Shown here in pieces: positions 54,477 through 64,000 of a stretch of DNA of 64,000 nucleotides. A program made the position numbers and the translations under genes. Origin of the DNA: Apodospora peruviana. Lineage: Eukaryota; Ascomycota; Sordariomycetes; Sordariales; Lasiosphaeriaceae. The stretch is taken from NCBI GenBank assembly GCA_033439685.1, contig JAUEDM010000005.1:124001-188000 (forward strand), read 5' to 3'. Under the pieces are notes generated by a model. It did not search any database, was not told the DNA's origin, and saw nothing but the letters and a program-made list of their open reading frames with translations. The number at the start of each line of letters is the position of its first letter. Positions within the stretch are counted from its first letter, which is position 1.

Positions 54477-56714
54477 GCTGGGCAACTCAATTCCGTTGGG
54501 GTGTTGAAGGTCGAGGAGATGAGGTACGCCATCTTTGGGGATTTGGAGCACCGGCCGGATATAGATGGCATTCCGGCAGATCAGATCCAGGGGAGACCGT
54601 CTCCATCAACGCAGATTAGCCATTAGCCGCGGGTGCGGTAATCTACCCGAACAATATAGAGACAAGTAGCCGATTTCCGGGTCCAAGACCGAGCCTATCG
54701 GCAGCTATGCCAGCCCACCCGCCACGATGAAGATGCGGGAGTGCGAGATTCCAGAACAGTTTTTTTTAATTTAATCCTTATCGTATAAGTTATCCATGTC
54801 TCCTTGATAAGTCATCCCACAACACGGTAACTTGTTCGAATGTTTTGAGATGGCGACGGTCGCGATTCCTTCGGTCGCGATTCCTTGTGAGCACAGCAAC
54901 CAGTCGTAGTTGGACTCGGAACCGAGCGCTGCCTACCTACCGATGCCGTGGCCTGGGCTCAGAAATAGTAAATTACTAGTTGTGGAAAACGAGTTGAGGT
55001 TGAAACATATCGTTTAGTCGGACCGACCGTATGGCTACCGTACATTCATCCCCACCAGCCCACGCCGTTGCGAGAAATGATGTCAAATACTCTCCGTTGC
55101 ACTGGCAGGTAGGTAAGGATCTGAAGGATAGGCAGTTGCTGACGACGATGATGATGCACGTCTCATCCGGTTGGCTCCCACGACCGTGGCGGCGTCAAGA
55201 TGCGAGGCAAGGATGCAGGTCAGACGGCCGATCGCCTGTGGCTGCGGCTCCGGCGTGAAGTTGCATATGGATGAAAGGTTGCCTGACAAGGCGTTGAATC
55301 ACACAGACTCATGTAACAAAAGCGACGAGTAGATTTGTCTGGGTAGTTTTAGCTGTGCCGCCGCCACACGACCAGATCATAAGTCCACTACGGGTTAGCC
55401 GCTCTTCCCTTCCTTCAAGGCTTGTTTGAAAATGCGAGAAGTTCAACAGTGGCTCAGGCCAGCGGCCGGAGGCTTCGGTCATCTGCATGTAAGCAAGGTC
55501 AAAATCCTTCTGTTCCCGAGATTGCGTATCATTGGATATGTGGCAGGACTAAGATGTCAGCCATGAAGGCCTCTCGATCCTGTGAGCCTATCTACCGTCA
55601 ACAGGCACCTTATTTGACAAGAAGTACGTTTAAACTTGGTAGGAATAGAATTTACAGATTACACTAGAACTAGTCTACCCGAAAAAAAAACTACCTTAAC
55701 TTTCTTTGGTCGCAACCGCACAAAACTGACTGGAACCGCCACATACTAGCAACAAGTCCGACCTTTTCGATCCATTTTCTTCCCAACCGTAATGGCTCTT
55801 TAGTCTTGACTGTTACCTTGCGTATGTTTTCTTTTTAGTTGGGATTCGGTTTGGATTTTGTTTCCGCTGGGGAATGTCCAACGCCCAGGCCACTGGAAGC
55901 TAATATTGCATCTGATGTCACTTTTCAAGCATAAGTATGTTTCGCGGAAGAACAATTACATGTGGCGTGGTAGTATCGCATCCAATGTTAAAGGCTCGCA
56001 GAGGTGTCGGAAGGAGGAGGCTTACTCTTCCTTAAAGTTTCGCTACGCACTAGGTCTGCTTGGAGGCAACAGGGTCGCCCTGCACCGCCAACTGCGTGAA
56101 GCAAATCTACGGATCCAGGGGGGTTAATAAATCCGTTTGTACATGGCCGGTAGCCTGCGGTCGTGACAGGTCCAGGACTAGACCCAGGCGAATCCTGCGA
56201 GAGGATCGTGAACTCTGCAGGCCGTAAGGAGCGGTGACATCAAAGCTTTACGAGCTAGAGCTACAGCATCACAACTAACCAACATCAACTACGCGATCAA
56301 CACGTGAGCGCCAGGCCTTGGACGATCTCGGATGCTGGAAATAGCAGCCTCGGGGCCCCTGCGGACCGGCATCTCGAGAGTCGGCTATGAATCCTCGTGG
56401 CCATGCCGCCTCACCATGTGGCCATGCTGCCTGTGTATGTGTATGCCATCGTGGTTTCAGGATGAGAGCGGGCGAAAGGGTTTTTGCGAAGTTGCGAAGA
56501 TGAGGGTTTGAAGTGTTGAACACGACAAGTATAAAGACGACGGTTTGCTCTGCTCTGGAAAGCTCAATCTCTCTCTCATCATCACCATCAGCTTCATCAA
56601 CGCAAGACTGCACACAACAATCAACAAAACTCAAGACCAACTAGATCATCAACACTCCTTACAAAAACACTTCTTCATCCTTATCATCACCGCAACAAAC
56701 GTCGTTACGTCAAG
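54477..56714. other. Gene-poor stretch
   Basis: Only short unassigned frames. The right end (56560-56714) is a CA-rich 5' leader for the next gene. Confidence 0.4.
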
Positions 56715-57260
56715 ATGCAATTCTCGCAGATCACCGCTCTCGCCCTCCTCGTGGCTTCAGCCACGGCGAAAACTAAGCAAAAGGCCAACGAGTATCAGTC
56801 CGGAGATTGGTAAGTTTCCACCTACTCAATTACATACTTATGAACCGCACAATCATCCTCGCTAACTCATAGCAGCGGGGGCGGTCTGAACTTCGGGCAC
56901 GCAAGCTTCAAGCTGGACGACGTGACCATGGACGACAGCACGCACAGCGTCTACCTGTCCACGATGAGCAAAAAGGATACCTGGCGGGCGTTTAGCGGCA
57001 AGACGTCCAATGGCGGCGGCTGCACCGGCGAGGATCTTGGTCTTGTCCCGAAGCTCGAGTGTCTTAATCTTGACACCACCTACGGCGAAGGCAAACGCAT
57101 CAAGTGCGTCCGATACGTCAACCAGGCCGGCTGCGAGGACGGCATCGGCCCCGGCTGTGGAGGTGATAAGCCCCCTGCGGCGATCCCGGTGTCCAACCCG
57201 GCGCAGTTCAAGCCGCCCAAGATGAAGCGGTCTGCCAAGTTTTTGGACATTGACGAATAA
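56715..57260 (+). CDS. Small secreted cysteine-containing protein
   Basis: Exons 56715-56809 and 56873-57260 over a 63-bp intron (GTAAGT donor, GCTAAC branch, ATAG acceptor), frame kept; 160 residues. The signal peptide is MQFSQITALALLVASATA. The mature protein has six Cys (GDC, GGCTG, LEC, IKC, AGC, GPGC) and a Pro/Lys-rich C-terminus (FKPPKMKR). No family recognised. Short size, secretion and an even Cys count make it effector-like. The 5' leader is rich in CA, as in highly expressed fungal genes. Confidence 0.75.
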
Positions 57261-58990
57261 GTTTATCTAACTGACTACTGTCTATCTGTTACATTGTAGG
57301 TCCGCAGAGAAGAAGTGTCGAGTTTGAGGCTTGATTTGCCGTCATATCATGTCATGTTCTGGGCCTTGGGTCTGTCGTGAATAATCACTCAGCTGGAGTT
57401 GGATGGAGCATATATTGGGATTTCGAAGCATTGGGCCGGGGATTGTTTCTGGTTAAGGGGTGTTTGTTTTTTAGACTTGGGCGTTTTGTTATTTTGTACT
57501 GTCGTTTACGTCATTTCTTTGCGGGCTCATAACAGTTACTGGGGAACTTAGAAGCAAAGTTGGTTCTTTTACATCTTCCGTGCCACTTTCTGATTCCCAC
57601 GTGTTTCGTTCATGGTTTTTATTACAGGTGAGGTGGTTGTCAGTTTTGAAGGCGTAACTATCAGCCGAACAATAAAGGTGCAGTGATGAAACAAGCTGAT
57701 GTGTCTTGCGAGGAAAAGGGGCGGAAAGGGGAGGCATGGAAACCACAACAGCCTGTGTTGGATGGAACCATCCACGTCAACTTTCGACACGATTCTACCT
57801 CTCAATATTTCACCGGTGTTAGCCACTACCCAGCTCAAGACCTCCAGGAAATATCGAGGACACCCATCCCGTCGGTATCAACTTCCTTCATTGGGTACCT
57901 TAGCCTCGCAACCCACCCTTTCTTTCACGTGGAATGCCTCCCGTGTGTCACGGCCAGCGGTTCAGAGCGGGATAGCTGTTCAATTGACTCTCAAACAAAG
58001 ATTCTACTCTAAGGAGGAGAGAAGAAAAAGACAGAAAGGAGCGCGTCGGAGACGCGCTTCTCATAAGGGTTATCCAGTGTTAGGGTTACCACACCTAACC
58101 CACCTCTGTGGTAGTCAGCTTGTCACACCGTGAAGGGCTTCCCCCCGTGACCTCCCTTGGGGTCTGGTGCCATATAAGGTCAAATACTGCTGCCATCTTT
58201 CAATAACGGGGCATCTAGTCCAGCGGTCAATTGGCGATGACGAATAAAACGTGGATTTGAGTCTACAGTCTACCAAGACGTTGTAGATTCAGTTCCACTA
58301 CATCCAAGTACTACATCCATCTGCTACATCCCTCAGTCTCTCGTCAAATCAACAAGGCCAGCATAAACAAGAAAAGCCGGCAAGACGAGAAGAACAAGAA
58401 CAATAGTAAAGAAAGCCCCAGGACCTCTGTTTCTGAGCCATTGACCGCACCTTTTAGTTCATACCCTTTTTTTTTCCTTCTTTTCTTTTTCGTCTTATTT
58501 CTTCATGCCAGTATTAAGTTCGCAGAGAATGTTGACACATCAGACTGTACAAAGGGAAGAAAAGCGGCAGCATCCGCCTCGCATGGTTGAAAGAATTGTA
58601 TTGGTTGGAAGAGGTGAGAAAAGGGAGAACGACATTTACTTGAGTGAGATTCGTAAAATACCTCAATCCCTGGTAGGTAAAAAGGACGAACAGATTCGGT
58701 TGGAGCTTACAACGGACATGTCAAGTTTGCACTCCAACAACCCTTTTTTTCTGCTGGCTTCTGTTTGCGGTCGAGGACATTAGGTTACCTAGGAAGCACC
58801 CTATTTGTCAACGCCAAAACAGGATCAGGGTACGTAGGCAATTAGATGGCCACTTACCTAGGTAAGGGTTCGGTTTTGATCAACATGCGCCCCGACCTGC
58901 TAAGTGCCAACCGGAATCTGAAGTGAAGGAAGGTATAGGGATTTTGGTAGAAATAAGAATGGACACGCAGATAACATGCATACTTAATCA
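57261..58990. other. Gene-poor stretch
   Basis: Short frames only. A tRNA-like piece (CATCTAGTCCAGCGGTCAATT...GGATTTGAGTC) near 58210-58265 has A- and B-box-like motifs but no foldable body. Confidence 0.4.
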
Positions 58991-60185
58991 GATGAGATCA
59001 AACTGCGACAAGGCGACACGTCTCTCTTCCAGAGCCTGGATCGCTTCACCATGCATGCAGTCGTCAAACGTATGCCTCGCCGATGAGAATGAAGCTTCCG
59101 CCGACAGGCCGAAGTACAAATGGCACGTTGCATCCCAATAAAACGCAGATGATATCCGAAACTTCCGAGCACTTTGGCACTAGCCCGGCGTACCCATTGT
59201 CGCTGATGAAAATTTTCCTTTCGTATGTGACCTGCGAAGCCCTCATATCAACGTATTCAAGATCTTTCTTTCCCCTGTTCTCCAAGAAGTCCAATTTGAA
59301 ACTGGCGACATAGTTCATGCCATTCAGGATCAGTACCAGGGACGAAATCTCTGTAATCCATGCCACAGCTTTTCTCTTCTGTAAAGTCAGCACCGCCCAC
59401 CAGTGCCTTTGCCCATTCCTGTAGTGCGGAGTAAATCCACTCATCGAATTCGCCGTATGTCCCGTATGTATTTTCCAACTTCTGTCTCACTTCCCATGGC
59501 AGCTGCAGAAAGTAATCAATGGTCCATCCATGGAAAGATTTGTGCGTCGATACTGGAATTGCAGTCCGCTGAGCTTTCGCTGAGGACGCCCATGAGCGAA
59601 TAGACCTTGTCCCGGGGATCGGTCGCGTGTCGATCCCGGAAGGACCAGAGGAGGGAACTGAGAAGTTGTGGTGGTCGTCGTTTCTCCAGTTCCAATTTGA
59701 TCTCGGATAGCGTCAAGTATTCCCTGATTCCATCGCGCATCGCAATCTTCTGGGCATGCGTGAGGCAATCTGATTCCATGCGGAAGATGCTCCAAGCGGC
59801 CTGCCGAAGTTGTTCAAGTTGGAGAGCCTGTGGGAGCCCGCGTGCGCACCAAAATCATGGCCGGACGGGGCTCAGCGAGGACGAATTCTTGGATCACCCA
59901 CATCCGCTTGAACCATGGTTTGCAGAAGAAGACGTGCAAGGAGGACCAGGCGTCATCGGATACGGCAAGCCGGAGCCCTTTGCTTTCCTTCTCTCCAATC
60001 TCCTTCAGGGTTGAGAAGGCAAGATAATCAGTTTCGTCGTCACCGACGTCGAGATGGACGCCGACGATAGCCTTCTTGTAGATATGCTGCATGAGAAAAA
60101 CTTGACGGGCTCTTTCGCCAAAGTCCAGCTGATTGATGCAGATGGCGTCCACCCAAATGTACTTCACCCAAATGTACTTGATGTC
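58991..60185 (-). pseudogene. HET-domain gene, frameshifted and lacking its N-terminus
   Basis: Pieces of a HET protein run in order on the minus strand. KYIWVDAICINQLDFGERARQV is at the start (60167), followed by CKPWFKRMWVIQEFVLAE. AAWSIFRMESDC and DPRDKVYSLMGVLSE come next, then GYAGLVPKC, VPFVLRP, FILIGEAYV and finally MHGEAIQALEERR to about 58991. The frame changes near 59850, 59540, 59340 and 59085, in places where no intron fits. The N-terminal LSYxWG block is absent, and the 15-bp ACTTCACCCAAATGT is partly duplicated at about 60155-60180 in the same spot. It is a dead relative of the HET gene at 464-3028. Confidence 0.82.
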
Positions 60186-60564
60186 AAAGTGAAGACGCTC
60201 CCGGCGCTGACTCCTGAAAGTATCTTAAATACAGTGGATTCCATGACCCCATGGCCATTAACGTCATTCTCAAGCTCCCTCCAACTCCCGACCTGCACCT
60301 GCCGAAACTCGAAAAACTCGACCACACCAAAATCCATGACGTGACCGTGAAATCTCTGCTCCTTCCCAATGCTTCCGAGTCCTGCTAAAAGACTCCAAAT
60401 GTTCCTACCTTGACCAAAAGTCATGGCCTGCCGCTGCAGAGGCTTGACGGAATCAGGCGTCAATATGGTCAGGAAAAGGGGGTGAAACACCAACCGAACT
60501 GAAATACCTCGGAAATTGCATATTGAGACGATGGCTACCTACCTACCTAACTAGCCTCTGTACT

Positions 60565-61915
60565 TCATACCGCTCCCTTCCGAGTCCCCAACCCTTCAAG
60601 TTCCTCATCAAGATCAACAATCCGATCCCCATCCAACACCTTCCCCCTAAAATCCTCCACAACATATCCATCCCCAAAAGCCCCCTTCGTCAACAACGGC
60701 GTAAGCGCTCTCAGAACCCCCTCCCCGAACCCCTTTTTGCCCAACACCTTATCCCCCCAGTAATGCCGGACAAGCTGACCCGTACACCCCAACTTCCTAG
60801 TCTCAGGGATCCCGTTCGCCTCGTTGCACGGCAAGGTCCGAATATACCCTGGATGACTATCGACACTATACCCATCTAAAAAGTCATACCGCACGTGCGA
60901 GCTGAACGCCGCCTGCTCGTGAAAAATTTTGTCCTTCCATTTCGCACACCCTTTGTACCTTTTTTCAGATGGACAGTTGGCCCAGTCTCCAAACAGGCGG
61001 TCTGTTTGCTCAGAAGACTGGGCGATGATGAAGCCCGTGTTGAGATTAAGATGGCCTCGCAAGTCGCGGTTGATAGACACATTAGGGTCCTCGGCCATTG
61101 CCACTAAAGTGGAGCGGTCGATCTGCCAGTAGTTGAGCAGCCATTCTATGGGCACTTCGGGGGAAGGGAAGAGCGTGTCGTAATCGAGGGTTATGACTAT
61201 GTCGTATTGTCGCAGGAGGTGCTGGGTGAAGATGACTTTTGTCCAGTGCGGTGCTCTGTCCGGGTAGGGCGGCGGGCGGACGAATTTGTAGGTGTAGCCG
61301 TGGATTTGGGCGTAGAGGTAGTGAGAGAGGAAGCCGGCTGAGGCGGGTTTGAGGGTGTCCCATGTTGGTAGACGAGAAGAGAAGACGTTGCCGTCGTCTG
61401 AGAGGTGGCGCGTGTCGACGTCGAGGATGCAGATTCTTTTGCCGAGGGGTTGGGTGTGGATTAGTTTGTTTGGGGGTGGGAGGCGCTTGTCGGTGCCGTC
61501 GAAGGTTCGGAACGTTGGGGAGGTAATCGGCACGACCAGAGGTGCCCAGAGTGCGCGGATTATGTCGGGGAGAGTGTCGAGCGCGTTTGTTTCGTTTTCG
61601 GGGCGGCATTCTTGGTAGAATGGGCCGCCTGACGAGGGTCGGTTGGAGAAGACTATGGGTACTTTTGGTCTGTAAAGAAAGAAACTTAGGTTGGTTACCT
61701 GGTAGGTGAACTTGAAAAGAAGAGAACCCGAACGCCGTACCTGGCTTCTCCGGGTTGGTAAGATCATCGCGGGGGCATTATAGGATAGTTACTAACAATT
61801 TGGGCCTGAAGGACTCGCCGAAGAAGCCGGTGGCGACTGCAAGCAGAATGATAGCCGCTAGGAGGATAAGCAAGAGTCGCCGCAAGGACTGTGGTATACT
61901 CAGCCGTGTCGACAT
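60565..61915 (-). CDS. Type II membrane glycosyltransferase (GT-A, DxD)
   Basis: Exons 61915-61797 and 61669-60565 join in frame (donor GTTAGT, acceptor TTTACAG); 407 residues. Exon 1 encodes a short cytosolic tail and a signal anchor (LLLILLAAIILLAVATGFF). The luminal part has KRICILDVDTRH, AQIHGYTYKFVRPP, WTKVIFTQHLLRQYDIVITLDYDTLF (DxD-type DYD), HLNLNTGFIIAQ, FHEQAAF and RTLPCNEA. This resembles the nucleotide-diphospho-sugar transferases of the GMA12/MNN10-like group. It would act in the Golgi on N- or O-glycans; donor and acceptor are unknown. The long frame starting at 61767 runs through the intron and was not used. Confidence 0.78.
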
Positions 61916-64000
61916 CAGTCTTGGTGATAGACGCGCCGACTGCGCTTTATTAACCACCCGTTTTGTTCGTTTTCTTATTTGCTGAAACGAGCGACAGTAG
62001 AATGTTCGTCCGATTTTGCGATCCTCCGCGAGGTTTGGTCTCGTGACCGTGACTCCTTTCCTCAAAAGACTTCCGTGGCTGCTTTTCCAGAACTTGATCA
62101 TCCTCGTTGACTTCGCAATCTCAGTTGAGGATGAGGCTTGTGGACTGAGCCGGAGGTAAGGTGGCCGACCGGCTAGATCACTAGCGGGACAGTGACCACG
62201 TGGATTTCATGGCAACACCATGTCAAAGGAGAGTTCGGATGAAGTAGGACAACTTCCTCCCAGCTCTGTTGGGGCCATTGTCCGGGCATTACATGACAGG
62301 TGAGATCCAGGAGACCACAATACGAAATTGTTTGCCCCTGTTACGAATAGGGGTAATATGTGCTACGGTTGGCGGTATATCAATGGATGTAAATAACGAG
62401 CACAAGGCCTCCTCCCATTGAAATGGTGTCACCTTTCCACTACCTGCTGGTTTGGTATGTTAGTCTCGAGTACTCGACATAGAGTACGATGGTAGCAACA
62501 ACAGGACCATGCTTTATAATATGATCATTTTGTGATGGCAGATGAACATTGCCAAACTTTAGTTTGCGCCTCACTACCCGAGATATATCACACCACAGAA
62601 TGCCTTGAGGTGAATTGTGTGCGTATTTGACAAGCTGTATCACCCTTAACGAGACGTTTGCGGCCGCATTGCGGACTTCGGGGAACCTGTTTGCATCTCA
62701 CGGTGCTCCCTAGGGTGGTGTACAGATGTTCCTCGATTGTCACTGTCCTACGATGATGAGCTGCAATGAGCCTGATATCACGTTTCCCGAGGCGGAGATC
62801 AATCCGGGAAACCCCACAAATTCTTATGCTGTCCTTTCATGAATGGAAGGACACCCGAAAATTTTGTCCACAGTTCAGCATTCCTACCTTAAGCATGGTG
62901 TTGAGCTCAAGTGAGCTGATGGAGCTCCGCCTTTTGGTTGCTTGGTCTAGAACTAAGTATTGATGGAAAGAAAGTTATCAACGGTTGTCTTTTAACCTGA
63001 GGCAGGTAATCAGTAATACACTTAATCGTAATATAAGACACTGAGATCTCGAGTGCCACACGTTCGGTTGGGATTACCTGTGTCACTCATGCCCTCCAAG
63101 GGGCCTTTCCGAGATTACTAACGACTAATTTTCGTACAGGTTAACCGCTGCACCTCGGCTACTTTGGCTACCCAGGTGTGCCGTCTTAACGACATTGGTT
63201 TCTCATAACTGAATTGTTTACTCCAAGGCCCCGAGGCACCGTCGGCCTAAATCATGTTGTCAGCACATGAGGCACTGACCATGTTCCTCCGCATCAACTC
63301 TTTGGCAAGCTCACCATTCCTGTCGCAACTAGAATTAGCGAAATTTAAACCTGGATTATTATGCACGGGTACATGTGGTTGTTGTCATGTGCATCTTGCC
63401 CAGTCCAGCACAAAATAATAAACACGTCCTCTATCACAACAACGTAACTCGAATTACGAGAAGTGTGGGTATCATCTGATCAAGCGGTGAGATATCGCTT
63501 ACAATCTGCCAGTCAGGACCTCACGATAACGCAAAAGCCAAAAAGCGGACGACATGTCAGTCACAATAGCTTGAACTGCATGACAAACATACCAGCTGAC
63601 AGATAACTCTGGTGTCGTGTAACCACAAGCCCACGGGTTTGTGTTGGGGTGTCGTTTCACTATCTGGCGGCTGCCCCGGCTATGATTGGACTGCGCCGGC
63701 CCCGGGGAAAAGAGTCCGACGGCCGGCTGACGGGGGGGTGATTGGAACGGCTGACTGGTTTGGGTTTCCGAAAGGCGAAAAGGGTGGGTATATCAGCCAA
63801 CCAGATATAGGTACGAAGTACGTAGGACGAAGCGAGCACGTGGCGAGGAGGACTGAGCTTTTGCATTCCATACTGTATTCGGAGTATCTGACTTGGTCTT
63901 GTCTAGACTCTAGGCAGAAATGTCCTGGGCGCTCGCTCTCATCAGCGAGTGGTTGCATGTCGAATTGATTACCGAGAGGCCGGTGAGATGTACTTGACAC
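61916..64000. other. Gene-poor right end of the window
   Basis: Only short frames without motifs (for example 63612-63968 plus). The left edge holds the glycosyltransferase promoter. Confidence 0.4.

Noticed and set aside
57946..58350. Possible solo LTR starting TGTCACGG and ending near CTACA
   Set aside because: No target-site duplication, no second copy in the window and no internal retroelement sequence.

Overview
The window is nuclear DNA of a filamentous ascomycete, most likely Pezizomycotina and probably Sordariomycetes. Evidence: short introns of 47-77 bp with GTRNGT donors and CTAAC/CTGAC branch sites, HET-domain genes, a fungal NLR with a HeLo-like effector, a LaeA-type methyltransferase, F-box proteins, intron-bearing tRNAs, and gene relics whose stop codons look like C-to-T decay (RIP-like). 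Many genes are multi-exon; exons given below were deduced by joining frames at splice signals.

Region 0.4-16.2 kb is an immunity-type island. It holds an intact HET gene (464-3028); a decayed PARP-like ADP-ribosyltransferase gene split over short exons (about 3536-4677); a decayed Hsp70-like ATPase gene on the minus strand (4843-7222) with four in-frame nonsense codons; a non-autonomous pogo-like transposon with TIRs and TA target sites (9661-11252); and a divergent gene pair. The pair is a HELLP-type effector (11329-12191, minus; fungal N-terminal HeLo-like domain plus C-terminal amyloid motif) and a PP-motif/NB-ARC/TPR NLR (12371-16122, plus). The NLR's first exon, 30 codons long, encodes nearly the same amyloid motif as the effector's C-terminus. 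Its sensor domain has 16 near-identical 42-residue TPR units. This is the most exciting system in the window: an amyloid-templated NLR cell-death module of the HELLP/PNT1 kind.

Region 16-34 kb carries a small two-zinc-finger protein, a metallo-beta-lactamase-fold hydrolase, a DJ-1/PfpI protein next to a diverged tandem duplication, an I9-type protease inhibitor, a five-exon secreted VldE/ARB-07466-like protein, a broken membrane-protein gene, an APH-family kinase-like protein, tRNA-Leu(AAG), tRNA-Arg(ACG) and a 3-ketodihydrosphingosine reductase-like SDR.

Region 34-64 kb carries an M13 metallopeptidase, a LaeA-like methyltransferase, a four-TM MARVEL-like protein, three small secreted proteins (41.9, 53.9 and 56.7 kb), a decayed F-box gene and an intact F-box gene, an odd intron-containing tRNA, a secreted seven-blade PLL-like lectin, a HET pseudogene and a type II glycosyltransferase. 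Long gene-poor stretches (49.1-52.3, 54.5-56.7, 57.3-59.0, 62-64 kb) hold only simple repeats and tRNA-like scraps.
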